A stretch of 64,000 nucleotides of DNA from assembly GCA_016872385.1 (NCBI GenBank), contig VGZV01000008.1, positions 1 to 64,000 on the forward strand, in the 5' to 3' direction. The stretch is from SAR202 cluster bacterium (GTDB lineage: Bacteria > Chloroflexota > Dehalococcoidia > Lucifugimonadales > UBA3495). Made by a program: the position numbers and the translations under genes. Shown in pieces: positions 38,522 to 47,610 of this stretch (position 1 is its first letter; the number at the start of each line of letters is the position of its first letter). The notes under the pieces are model-generated. The model was not told the origin of the DNA. It ran no database searches and worked only from the letters and a program-made list of their open reading frames with translations.

Positions 38522-39120
38522 TGGAGTCCTTGTCCCCTGCCATCTAAAAGGCTTTGTAGAGCAGATATGATAAGCGTTGTAGACAGACCAATGAGACCCA
38601 CGAACAGGGCACCGAGCGAATTCAATTCAGTAAAAGCTAACGATGCCGCCCCTAATAGCAGGGAATTAGCGAGACGAAAGAGCCAATCTCTCAATTCAAG
38701 TCTTTTCCGAAAGCCTCCCCAGAAAGTCGCAACACTAGCCGATATGTCCGTTCTGCGGCCATTGTCTTCTTCTAGGTACAGCTCGAGGAGTTTGGGTTTA
38801 CCGTTGCTGACATGGAGTGACTTTTGGATTTCGCCGACCACGTACTGACAGGCTTGGTAGATAGTCTCGCCCCTCTCGAGACTATCTTCAAGTATACACT
38901 CAAAGGTTCTGCTGTTCTGTTTAAAGAAGATAGCGAGAGAAGCCGAAGTGGGATTACAAGAGTGCAATGCAAGTGGTGCCAAGTTCATTCCAGCGCTGAA
39001 TCGTCTGCTTCGAGAGATGGCCAGATTGAAAGGCACGTTCATGCCAAAACACGCTTGCAAGAGTCCCGCTATCTCATTACCTTCCATCGACCTGTGCTGA
39101 AACCGGATGACCGCGAGCAT
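38506..39120 (-). CDS. Uncharacterised protein with C-terminal hydrophobic helices
   Basis: 204-aa ORF; 'LLLGAASLAFTELNSLGALFVGLIGLSTTLIISAL'; 16-nt overlap with the nuclease-like gene. Confidence 0.5.
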   Translation of the reverse strand: MLAVIRFQHRSMEGNEIAGLLQACFGMNVPFNLAISRSRRFSAGMNLAPLALHSCNPTSASLAIFFKQNSRTFECILEDSLERGETIYQACQYVVGEIQKSLHVSNGKPKLLELYLEEDNGRRTDISASVATFWGGFRKRLELRDWLFRLANSLLLGAASLAFTELNSLGALFVGLIGLSTTLIISALQSLLDGRGQGLQWKVG

Positions 39121-39211
39121 TATTCGTCAGATCCTTCTTCGGGGCCTCTATCCTCCAAATAGCAAAAGCGTCTAGGTTTCACTTAAATCGATTGGCTAAA
39201 GGCTGTTACAG

Positions 39212-39790
39212 CTATGATTGCCCAAAAACATCCCTCAACCGCAGTGCGAAGCCTTGTAATACCTCTGAAGTCGAAATTCCATCTACGCCGAAGATGCTGG
39301 CAGTCTCGGTTGTTTGGGGAGTGAGGTGCAGCACCTCTATGGTCTCTGCCTCCGGGCTGACCAGCCAGCACTCTCGCACGCCCACGGCCCGGTAATCCTG
39401 CAATTTATCTTCAATATCCCGGCGGCTGTTGCTGGGAGACAGGACTTCCACTATCAGATCCGGTGCGACATCCAGTACCTGAACACCGCGTAATTGAGCT
39501 ATCCCAAAGATACCAGTGCGCTCTCCGCTCAAGTACAATATGTCCGGCTGCCGCACCCGTAATGGTGCCGGGCGGATGAGCAAGTCCAAAGGTGCCATCA
39601 TGGCTGTGCCCGCATTCCGTTCTCTCGCGAAATTCCGGAGACGGACGAAGATTTCTTGGGTTATCCACTGATGTGGTGCTGATGGACTTGGCGCAATGAC
39701 CAGAACTCCATCCACAATGTCATAACGCTGCTTCATTTCGGGCAGAGCCAGATATGCCTCGTATGTGAGTGTCCTGGTCTGGGTGCTCAT
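39212..39790 (-). CDS. Uma2 family endonuclease (DUF820)
   Basis: 'YDIVDGVLVIAPSPSAPHQWITQEIFVRLRNF...VRQPDILYL...APDLIVEVLSPSNSRRDIEDKLQDYRAVGVRECWLVSPE'; ATG overlaps the dapF TGA. Confidence 0.92.
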   Translation of the reverse strand: MSTQTRTLTYEAYLALPEMKQRYDIVDGVLVIAPSPSAPHQWITQEIFVRLRNFARERNAGTAMMAPLDLLIRPAPLRVRQPDILYLSGERTGIFGIAQLRGVQVLDVAPDLIVEVLSPSNSRRDIEDKLQDYRAVGVRECWLVSPEAETIEVLHLTPQTTETASIFGVDGISTSEVLQGFALRLRDVFGQS

Positions 39791-40644
39791 GCTTCCGGCC
39801 AATCCCCTTCAAACACTTCCGCGGCGGGACCTTCCAGAATTACTTCTCCCTTGCCGTCCCACTGAATAGTCAGCGTGCCGCCGGGCAGTGTTATGTCTAC
39901 TTTATCCCCCACCAGGCCCAGCAAGCGGCCCGCTACCGCAATGGCGCACGCGCCGGTGCCGCAGGCCATGGTCTCGCCGGAACCGCGCTCCCAAACGCGG
40001 GCGGTCAGGTGGTCGCGGCGGTCTGCATTCACAATCTCAAAGTTGACGCGCCGTGGGAACATGGGATGCCGTTCCACCAAGGGGCCTACATTGTGCAGCG
40101 GGAACTCCCGCACCGGCTGGTCAATGAAAGTGACGGCATGGGGGTTGCCCATGGAGACAAAACTGCTGGGCAGGCGAACGTCCTGCACCCGCAATGGGTA
40201 TTTGAGCACCGGACCCCGCAAGAAGCCCATGGAGGGGTCAAGGCTCACCGGCAAGTCCTGAGGCTCCAGGCGGGGCTTGCCCATGGACACCCGGGCGGCA
40301 GAGACTTTCTTCCCCTGGTAGATGGGGGCCACTGTGCGGATTCCCGCCAAAGTCTCCACCGACAGGCCGCCTTCGCCCGGCGAAGCGATGCCCCGTTCAA
40401 TGGCATACTTGGCGAAACAGCGGATGCCGTTGCCGCACATTTCACCCTCGGAGCCGTCGGCATTGAACATGCGCATCCGCAGGTCCGCCTTTTCCGAGCC
40501 CATGACCAGAATCAGGCCATCACTGCCCACGCCAAAATGGCGGTCGCTCATAACCCGCGCCAGTTGGGGCCAGTCTCGCTCCAGGCCACGGGCGTCAACG
40601 TAAACGTAGTCATTGCCCGCTCCGTGCATTTTGGTGAATCGCAT
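39787..40644 (-). CDS. dapF: Diaminopimelate epimerase
   Basis: 'FTKMHGAGNDYVYVD', 'MCGNGIRCFAKY', 'ACGTGACAIAVA'. Confidence 0.96.
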   Translation of the reverse strand: MRFTKMHGAGNDYVYVDARGLERDWPQLARVMSDRHFGVGSDGLILVMGSEKADLRMRMFNADGSEGEMCGNGIRCFAKYAIERGIASPGEGGLSVETLAGIRTVAPIYQGKKVSAARVSMGKPRLEPQDLPVSLDPSMGFLRGPVLKYPLRVQDVRLPSSFVSMGNPHAVTFIDQPVREFPLHNVGPLVERHPMFPRRVNFEIVNADRRDHLTARVWERGSGETMACGTGACAIAVAGRLLGLVGDKVDITLPGGTLTIQWDGKGEVILEGPAAEVFEGDWPEA

Positions 40645-41671
40645 CTTCCGCCTCCTGGCTGGGCTGCCGTGCTATTGTATCACAGGCCGCTTTGGCGGAT
40701 AAGAAAGGCTGGACTTGGGCCGCGGCGAGGCCAGTCAGGCCGGGGTCGGAAGCATCCAGCCAGTGGATGCGCGGGTCATCCAGCTTGAACCACGTATACT
40801 GGCGGCGGGCCATGCGGTGGGTCTGGAATTTGGTGCGCTGCACCGCCTCGGCCAATGGGATTTCCCCAGCCAGGTGTTGGCCCAGCTCCCGGTAGCCGGG
40901 ACACGCCAGCGCGCCAGCGCCCAGCTTGTGCCCCTGGGAAACCAAACGCTGGGCTTCCTCCAGGAACCCGGCAGCCATCATAGCGTCTACACGGACATCA
41001 ATGCGATGGTACAGCTCTTCCCTGGACAACGTAAGCCCAATGATGCAAGGCAATATAGCGGGAACTGCGGGAGGAGAAGTTTCGGTACGTCCGTGGGTCT
41101 GAGCCTGGCGCACCTCCAGCGCTCGTATAACGCGCCGCACATTCCTGGGATCTAGCTGGGCCGCCCGCACCGGGTCCAGAGCAGCCAGCTCCCGGTAGAG
41201 CGCCATGGGCCCCTGCTCCGCGGCCTGGCGCTCTTTCTCCTGGCGGAATTGTGGGTCCGGGAGCACCGCTGGCACCTGCCATCCCTGGGCTAGCGCCCAT
41301 ATATACTGACCGGTTCCCCCGACTACTATGGGCAGATGGCCGCGGGCGTCAATTTCTACAATGCAGTCGCGGGCCAGGGTGAGGAATGCGCCCAGGCTGA
41401 AGTCCTCGGCGGGGTCCAATAAGTCCAGCAGGTGGTGTTGGGCCTGCCTGCGTTCCTCCGGCGTGGGCTTGGCCGTGCCGATTTCCATGCCCCGGTAGAC
41501 CTGGCGGCTGTCGGCGTTGATGACCTCGCCTTGAAACTGCTGGGCCAGGGCAATACCCAGGCGGGTCTTGCCCACCGCAGTGGGGCCAACGATAAAGAGG
41601 ACTGGGGAGCGTGTGGCGTAGGCCACGTCACTCAAGGCTGTATATACCAGATGCCTGCCAAACGGCATCAA
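40610..41671 (-). CDS. miaA: tRNA dimethylallyltransferase
   Basis: 'VGPTAVGKTRLGIALAQQFQGEVINADSRQVYRGMEIGTAKPTPEE'. Confidence 0.96.
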   Translation of the reverse strand: MMPFGRHLVYTALSDVAYATRSPVLFIVGPTAVGKTRLGIALAQQFQGEVINADSRQVYRGMEIGTAKPTPEERRQAQHHLLDLLDPAEDFSLGAFLTLARDCIVEIDARGHLPIVVGGTGQYIWALAQGWQVPAVLPDPQFRQEKERQAAEQGPMALYRELAALDPVRAAQLDPRNVRRVIRALEVRQAQTHGRTETSPPAVPAILPCIIGLTLSREELYHRIDVRVDAMMAAGFLEEAQRLVSQGHKLGAGALACPGYRELGQHLAGEIPLAEAVQRTKFQTHRMARRQYTWFKLDDPRIHWLDASDPGLTGLAAAQVQPFLSAKAACDTIARQPSQEAEDAIHQNARSGQ

Positions 41672-41971
41672 TCATACGTGGTCAAACTTCCGTTCCCACG
41701 AATCTGTGTTGAACCCCTGCAAGAAGGCGTAATAGTCGGTACCGCCAATGTCGCGTTTGTCGAGCGCGCTGATTCTGGTAAGTGCCTCTAACGCCTGTTG
41801 TATTTTGCGCCGCTGATGTGACGAAACATGTTCGCCAACGAGTATCTCTTCCAATTCGTACTGGGAGTAAGCTAGTTCTCGATGCCTCCCCACCTGCTCG
41901 TAAATGGAGCGCATCAAAGATTCCACTTCGTCGTCGATCCTCAGCTCAAATTGACGCTTGGTAAGTGGCAT
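41672..41971 (-). CDS. Small uncharacterised protein, possible winged-helix-like
   Basis: 'MPLTKRQFELRIDDEVESLMRSIYEQVGRHRELAYSQYELEEIL'; paralog-like to the upstream ORF. Confidence 0.5.
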   Translation of the reverse strand: MPLTKRQFELRIDDEVESLMRSIYEQVGRHRELAYSQYELEEILVGEHVSSHQRRKIQQALEALTRISALDKRDIGGTDYYAFLQGFNTDSWERKFDHV

Positions 41972-42258
41972 GGTGTCACTCCTAGATAAAGCCCATAGAT
42001 AAAGCCCAATTTTCTTTGAGCTATAGTATACGATTGGTCTCCTTCAACCTCAGCCTTTTCTACCTTTCCCTGCGAGACCAAAGCTTCCAAGCCATCCTCT
42101 ACATCGGTCAAACTCTCGTTTCTACCTGCAGTCTCTATCAGCAAACGCCTGACCTCATCGGCAGTAAAAGCCAACTCCGGGCTGGCCGCCAATAAATCAG
42201 CAATGGGCAAGCCAAAGTCAATACGACGCCGTTAAAACTCTTCCCTGCTGATGGGCAT
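41941..42258 (-). pseudogene. Small winged-helix-like gene with apparent in-frame TAA near its N-terminus
   Basis: 'MPISREEF*RRRIDFGLPIADLLAASPELAFTADEVRRLL...'; continuous except for TAA at 42232-42234; alternative TTG start at 42210. Confidence 0.5.
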
Positions 42259-42267
42259 GAGGATGGC

Positions 42268-43032
42268 CTATCCCGCACCTTTGGCCTGGGCCATGAGCCG
42301 CGCGATATCGAGGACCTGGTCAGCCCGCAGGCTGGCACCGCCCACCAGCGCGCCGTGGATGCACTTCTGGGCGGCAAACCCGGCGGCGTTGCCTGGGTTG
42401 ACGCTGCCCCCATACAGCAGCGGCACCTGGCCGGAGGCGGTCCCAAACATGCTCTGCAGCGTCTTGCCAATGGCGCCGTCCATGATTTCCGCGGCAATCT
42501 CCGGCGTGGCCGCCTTTCCGGTGCCGATGGCCCATACTGGTTCGTAGGCTACCACCAGGCCGGTTATGTTACTTACTCCGTTTAAGCCCTGGCGCACCTG
42601 CTCCGCCACCAGCGCCGCGGCGCGGCCTGCTTCCCGCTGTTCCAGGGTTTCGCCCACGCAGAGGATGGGCTTCAAGTCATTCTGGAAAGCCGCTTGCACT
42701 TTTTTGTTGATGAGTGTGTCGGTTTCGCCGAAAAGTTGGCGGCGCTCCGAATGGCCCAGTATGACGTACTGGCAGAGGCCCTGGAGCATGGCCGCCGAGA
42801 CCTCGCCGGTGAAGGCCCCGGATTTTTCAAAGTGCATGTTTTGTGCGCCGGTCTGGATGGCCGAGCCACGCACTGCGTCCTGCACCGCCGCCAGGGAGAT
42901 GAAGGGCGGACACAGCACCAGGTGTGCGCCGCCCGCCCCAGTCAGGCCCTTTCTCACTCCCTGGGCCAGGGCCACGGCCTCGGCCAGGGTGGTGTTCATC
43001 TTCCAGTTTCCGGCAATGACTGTCTGCGGCAT
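42268..43032 (-). CDS. tpiA: Triosephosphate isomerase
   Basis: 'VIAGNWKMNTTLAEA', 'ILGHSERRQLFGETD', 'VAYEPVWAIGTGKAATPE'. Confidence 0.97.
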   Translation of the reverse strand: MPQTVIAGNWKMNTTLAEAVALAQGVRKGLTGAGGAHLVLCPPFISLAAVQDAVRGSAIQTGAQNMHFEKSGAFTGEVSAAMLQGLCQYVILGHSERRQLFGETDTLINKKVQAAFQNDLKPILCVGETLEQREAGRAAALVAEQVRQGLNGVSNITGLVVAYEPVWAIGTGKAATPEIAAEIMDGAIGKTLQSMFGTASGQVPLLYGGSVNPGNAAGFAAQKCIHGALVGGASLRADQVLDIARLMAQAKGAG

Positions 43033-43082
43033 GATTGCACCTACGGCAATTTATTAACCAAAGCTGAATTGGGACTCAACCA

Positions 43083-43155
43083 CTCATGGTAAGCTTGTCG
43101 AACCATGAGCAAAATAATTGCGGTGGCTCGTCCTACGACAGGCTCAGGATCAGCG
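43083..43155. repeat. Intergenic palindromic repeat (copy 2)
   Basis: CTCATGGTAAGCTTGTCGAACCATGAG...GGCTCGTCCTACGACAGGCTCAGGATCAGC; same layout as 33095-33160. Confidence 0.78.
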
Positions 43156-43178
43156 AACCGTATCCTGGCAACGGGTGG

Positions 43179-44384
43179 CTACGGTCCGTATTTCACCAGC
43201 TTGCCGGCGTGAGCCAGGGCCAGCAGCATGGCCTGGGTAGCCGGGATGCGCCCCAGAGAGCCCTGGGCGCAGGCCCTTTCGTTGAAGCGGGGCACGCCCT
43301 CGCCGCGGGTCAGCTTGGAATGCAGCATGAAGGGCACCGGGTGCCAGCTATGGGCCGCCATGATTGCGGGAGTGGCGTGGTCGCCTGCCACGATGAACAC
43401 GTCAGGGTTTAATTCCCGTATCTGGGGAATGAAGGGGTCCAATTCTTCCAGGCGCTTCACCTTGGCGGCGAAATTGCCGTCCTCGCCCGCTGCGTCGGCG
43501 GGTTTGTAATGAATGAAGAAGAAGTCGTGCTGCTTGTAGTGCTCCCGCAAGGTCTCCACTTCGTCGCCAAAGGTGTGGCCGGTGGCGATAATCTTCATGC
43601 CTGCCACGGTGGCCAGGCCCCGGTACATGGGGTAGGCGGCGATGCCCGCCGGGTTCAGCCGGTAAACGTCGCCCATGGGCGGCAGGCTGGGCAGCTGGGC
43701 GAAGCCCCGCAGCAACACCATGTTGGCCCGCTCCTCCTCAGCCAGCATCTGCCGCGCCTGCTCCACGAACTGGTTGACCAGGCGAGCCGTCTTTTCAGCA
43801 TTATGGTCCAAAGGCTGCACCGCCAGGGCAGGCACGCCCACCTGCTGTGGGTCGGTCTCGGTGATGCGCTCGGAAAGGCCAGGGCTGCGCAGCCGCAGCA
43901 CAAACCGGTAGCTTTCTACGGGCAGCACGCTCAACTCTGCGCCCGGCACCGTAATCTGGTCCAGGCGGCGGCACAGCGGCTCGCTGAGTTCCGAAGGTAT
44001 GCGCCCGGCCCGCCGGTCGGTAAGCATTCCCCGGTGGTCCACGGTGCAGAAGTTGCCCCGGGCGGCCACGTCGCCGGGCTTAAGCTCCATGTCAATGCCC
44101 AGGCCCTCCAGGGCGCCCCGGCCAATCATGTACTTCAGGGGATCGTAGCCAAAGAGGGCCAGGTGGCCGGGGCCGCTGCCCGGCGCCACCCCCGGCAGCA
44201 CCGGCGTGGTCAGGCCGCAGGCGCTCTGCTGGGCCATAGCGTCCAGGTTGGGGATTCGGGCGCTTTCCAACTCGGACCTGCCCGTATCCGGGTTGGCCAA
44301 ACCGCCCAGGCCGTCCACCACCAGCAGCACAATCTTGGAAGGAGTGGAAATATAGCAGTCGCGAATGGTTTCCAGGTCAATCAT
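43179..44384 (-). CDS. apgM: 2,3-bisphosphoglycerate-independent phosphoglycerate mutase (archaeal type)
   Basis: 'KIVLLVVDGLGGLANPDTGRSELESARIPNLDAMA...GSGPGHLALFGYDP', 'FIVAGDHATP'. Confidence 0.92.
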   Translation of the reverse strand: MIDLETIRDCYISTPSKIVLLVVDGLGGLANPDTGRSELESARIPNLDAMAQQSACGLTTPVLPGVAPGSGPGHLALFGYDPLKYMIGRGALEGLGIDMELKPGDVAARGNFCTVDHRGMLTDRRAGRIPSELSEPLCRRLDQITVPGAELSVLPVESYRFVLRLRSPGLSERITETDPQQVGVPALAVQPLDHNAEKTARLVNQFVEQARQMLAEEERANMVLLRGFAQLPSLPPMGDVYRLNPAGIAAYPMYRGLATVAGMKIIATGHTFGDEVETLREHYKQHDFFFIHYKPADAAGEDGNFAAKVKRLEELDPFIPQIRELNPDVFIVAGDHATPAIMAAHSWHPVPFMLHSKLTRGEGVPRFNERACAQGSLGRIPATQAMLLALAHAGKLVKYGP

Positions 44385-44423
44385 CGAATACTACTCCAGA
44401 CAGGCATTAGGCCTGGGCTACGA

Positions 44424-45623
44424 TTACGCCTCCGGCAACGCGGCAATGCCCGGCAGGGACTTGCCCTCCAGAAACTCCAGGGAGGCCCCGCCGCCGGTGG
44501 AGACGTGGGTCATCTTGGACATCAGGCTCATCTCCTCCACGGCTTCCGCGGTGGAACCGCCGCCCACCACGGTGGTCACGCCCCGCAGCCCGGCGATGGC
44601 CTGGGCTACGGAACGGGTGCCCTGGCTGAACTTGGGCATCTCAAAGACCCCCATAGGGCCGTTCCAAATGATGGTCTTGCAGCCTTTTAGCCCCTGGCCA
44701 AACTGGCGCGCGGACTTCTCCCCGATATCCATGATATACCAGCCTTCGGGCACCTGGCTAACCGGCACCGTCTTGGCCTCAGGAGGCTCCGCGGCGAACT
44801 TGCTGGCAATTACCACGTCCTCAGGCAAATGCACCTTTACTTTGCCGGCCTTGCCCTGGGCCAGCACCTGGCGGGCAAACTCCAGCCGGTCCGCCTCTAC
44901 GTTGGAAGCGCCGGTGCCGTAGCCCGCGGCCTTCAAGAAGGTCACCGCCATGCCGCCGCCGATGAACAGGTGGTCCAGGCGGGAGATGAGGTTTTCCAGC
45001 ACCAGGATTTTGTCGCTGACTTTGGCCCCGCCCATCAGCGCCGCCAGGGGCCTGGCAGGCGATTCCAGAGCCTTATTCATAGAGTCCACTTCCCGCTGGA
45101 CCAGCAGCCCCATAGCTGAGGGAAGCAACTTGGAGATGCCTACCGTAGAAGCGTGGGCGCGGTGGGCCACGGCGAAGGCGTCCATGACGAAACAATCGGC
45201 CAGGCCGGCCAGGGCTTTGGCAAAGGCGGGGTCGTTTTTCTCTTCGCCGGCGTGGAAGCGTAGGTTCTCCAGCAGCACAATCTCACCAGGGCGCATGGCC
45301 TTGACCGCCGTTTCCACCTCCGACCCAATACAGTCCTTGAGGCTCTTGACCGGCTTGCCCAGCAGCACGGCAAGGCGGTCGCCCACGGGGGCCAGGCGCA
45401 GGTTTTCCACCACTTTGCCTGCGGGCCGCCCCAGGTGGGAGCATAGGATAACCCGCGAGTTCTTTTGCACCAGGTACTGGATAGTGGGCAGCGTGGCCCG
45501 CAGCCGCTGGTCGTAAGAGGCAATGGCCTCCACGCCCTGTTCAATGGGCACGTTAAAGTCCACCCGCACCAGCACCCGCTTCCCGGCAACATCCAGGCTG
45601 GAAAGTGCTCGCTTGGCCATCAT
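44424..45623 (-). CDS. pgk: Phosphoglycerate kinase
   Basis: 'RVLVRVDFNVPI', 'SHLGRPAG', 'GGGSTAEAVEEMSLMSKMTHVSTGGGASLEFLEG'. Confidence 0.97.
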   Translation of the reverse strand: MMAKRALSSLDVAGKRVLVRVDFNVPIEQGVEAIASYDQRLRATLPTIQYLVQKNSRVILCSHLGRPAGKVVENLRLAPVGDRLAVLLGKPVKSLKDCIGSEVETAVKAMRPGEIVLLENLRFHAGEEKNDPAFAKALAGLADCFVMDAFAVAHRAHASTVGISKLLPSAMGLLVQREVDSMNKALESPARPLAALMGGAKVSDKILVLENLISRLDHLFIGGGMAVTFLKAAGYGTGASNVEADRLEFARQVLAQGKAGKVKVHLPEDVVIASKFAAEPPEAKTVPVSQVPEGWYIMDIGEKSARQFGQGLKGCKTIIWNGPMGVFEMPKFSQGTRSVAQAIAGLRGVTTVVGGGSTAEAVEEMSLMSKMTHVSTGGGASLEFLEGKSLPGIAALPEA

Positions 45624-45633
45624 ACCTCCGTGT

Positions 45634-46656
45634 TCAGGTGGGGCTTTCCACAGCCCCCTGCACCAAAAATCTCACGGTTTCCAAAGTTTGGTCAGCTATC
45701 CCTGCGGCGGACAGTTTGTCCATGCCTTGGGATACCAGATTATCCGCGATTTTCAGGGCCTCCGCCCGTCCGCCAGCCGCGTCCAGGATTTCCAGGATGC
45801 GGGAAACATCGGCCGGTTCCAGCACGCGCTTCATGTAGATGGCGCCCAGTTCCCGTTTCACACCAGGGGTGGACTTTTCCAGGGCGCATACCAGCGGCAG
45901 GCCTTTCTTTTTGTTAAGCAGGTTGCTGGGCGTCAGGCCATCGCCGTGCTTGCCCCACAGGTCGTGAATATCCTGGCGTATTTGCACGCCTGTGCCCAGA
46001 GCTGCTCCTGCCTCCCGTAATGGCGGACGGAGAGGATCCTCCGTCGCCGAGGCCAGCGCGCCCAGCTCAGCGGCGCAGCCAGCCAGCGCGCCGGACTTGC
46101 GGTGGGCCATGTCCAGATACTGACTGCGCGTGACCAGGAGCTGATCCTGAAAACTCAGGTCCAGGTACTGGCCTTCGCACAATGCCAGGCAAGCGCGATC
46201 AAGGGCTTCGACCGCCTGCAAAACACGTTCTGCTGGGATATTTTGCCCGCGCTGATGCAGCAGCGCAACCCGGCATAGGGCATGCAGGCCGTCGCCCGCG
46301 TTGATGGCTTGGGCCGGGCCCCAGACCCACCAGATGCTTGGACGCGCGCTGGCCGCGGTGCGGCCAGCTTGTACGTCAGCGTGGGCCAGGGTGAAGCTGT
46401 GCACCAACTCTATGGCCGCCGCCGATGGCAAAGCCGACTGGAAGGCCTTTCCCAGACCGTCTGCCACCGCCAGGGTTAGTAAAGACCGCCAGTGGGCCTG
46501 GGCGGGGACTTCTTCCGGCCCGCCCTGCTGGTCTGTCCACCCCAGGTGGTAGCGCAACAGATTGTACAGAAACCCCTGCCGCTGGGCAAAGACAGCTTGC
46601 AGCTCCTGGGTAAGGGACTGGCGGTACTGGTCCAGCTTTAACTCTGCTTGGGACAT
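45634..46656 (-). CDS. Polyprenyl synthetase family protein with degenerate Asp-rich motifs
   Basis: 'VHSFTLAHADVQAGRTAASARPSIWWVWGPAQAINAGDGLHALC' and 'QIRQDIHDLWG' align with polyprenyl synthetase FARM/SARM regions. Confidence 0.85.
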   Translation of the reverse strand: MSQAELKLDQYRQSLTQELQAVFAQRQGFLYNLLRYHLGWTDQQGGPEEVPAQAHWRSLLTLAVADGLGKAFQSALPSAAAIELVHSFTLAHADVQAGRTAASARPSIWWVWGPAQAINAGDGLHALCRVALLHQRGQNIPAERVLQAVEALDRACLALCEGQYLDLSFQDQLLVTRSQYLDMAHRKSGALAGCAAELGALASATEDPLRPPLREAGAALGTGVQIRQDIHDLWGKHGDGLTPSNLLNKKKGLPLVCALEKSTPGVKRELGAIYMKRVLEPADVSRILEILDAAGGRAEALKIADNLVSQGMDKLSAAGIADQTLETVRFLVQGAVESPT

Positions 46657-46659
46657 GGC

Positions 46660-47310
46660 TTACCGCACCGTTTGCAGCACCTGCTGGAAGGGCACCGCGC
46701 CGTGGCGCAGCAGCCGTGGCGCGCAGGTAGTCAAATCAATAATAGTGGAGCCGATGCCTTGAGGAGCTGGGCCGCAGCGCACTATGTAGTCAACCTTGTT
46801 TCCCAGCTCGGCAACTACTGCGTCCAAGCTCAACAGGTTGGGAGCGCCGCTCAAATTGGCGCTGGTGCCGGTAATGGGACGGCTCAACTCCGTCGCCAGG
46901 GCCAAAGGCACCGGGTGATCGGGCATCCGCACCGCTACCGAATCACGGCCTCCGGTAATCAAGTCGGTCATCCACGCTGCCTTGCGCATCACTAGGGTCA
47001 GCTGGCCGGGCCAAAACCGTTCCGCCAACTGCCGGGCCGCCGGGGGTATATCCCGGGTCACCCGCTCCACCTGGTCCCAGTTGGCTACCAGGACCGGAAT
47101 TGCCCGATCAGAGGGTCTTCCTTTAATTGTGTATATCCGCTCCAGGGCTGCATCGTTGAAAACGTCCGCCGCCAGGCCGTAGAGAGTATCGGTGGGTATA
47201 GCCACCACGCCACCCCGGCGCAGGTGCTCCAGGGCAACGGCGATCTCCCTTTGGAATATCCCTTCTGCCTGTTGGCTGGTAACAGTGTCTGGGATGTACT
47301 CTTCGGACAA
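46660..47310 (-). CDS. L-threonylcarbamoyladenylate synthase (Sua5/YciO/YrdC family)
   Basis: 'LRRGGVVAIPTDTLYGLAADVFNDAALERIYTIKGRPSDRAIPVLV', 'ITGTSANLSG'. Confidence 0.92.
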   Translation of the reverse strand: MSEEYIPDTVTSQQAEGIFQREIAVALEHLRRGGVVAIPTDTLYGLAADVFNDAALERIYTIKGRPSDRAIPVLVANWDQVERVTRDIPPAARQLAERFWPGQLTLVMRKAAWMTDLITGGRDSVAVRMPDHPVPLALATELSRPITGTSANLSGAPNLLSLDAVVAELGNKVDYIVRCGPAPQGIGSTIIDLTTCAPRLLRHGAVPFQQVLQTVR

Positions 47311-47610
47311 CTTTCAATACTGGCCGGCCCGCTCCATGCGGGTAGCCTCGTGCAGATTCGGTAGCTTGACGGAGTATAGCACAGTTGCTAGACTTAGGTC
47401 GAACCTGAGTCCAGGAATGGCAGTGATGATTTCGGCGTGGCTGTGACGATTTGCGGAGAGTACGTGAGACAGCAAGTCGAATTGATGGTGTGGCAGAGGG
47501 TCTGCATACGATAACCGCCAGGACGCCAGGCGCATCCCCGACAAGCGGGATGAAAAACGCAGGCCAGGAGGTAATTTACGGTTAGAGACAGAGTAACTCC
47601 GGGGACACGC

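Noticed and set aside
43509-44690. 393-aa plus-strand ORF opposite apgM
   Set aside because: Antisense shadow of apgM with its alkaline-phosphatase-fold motifs on the minus strand.
47311-47610. Riboswitch upstream of guaA
   Set aside because: The 300-bp leader is long enough but I could not identify a known purine/guanine aptamer core or a terminator; a covariance-model search would be needed.
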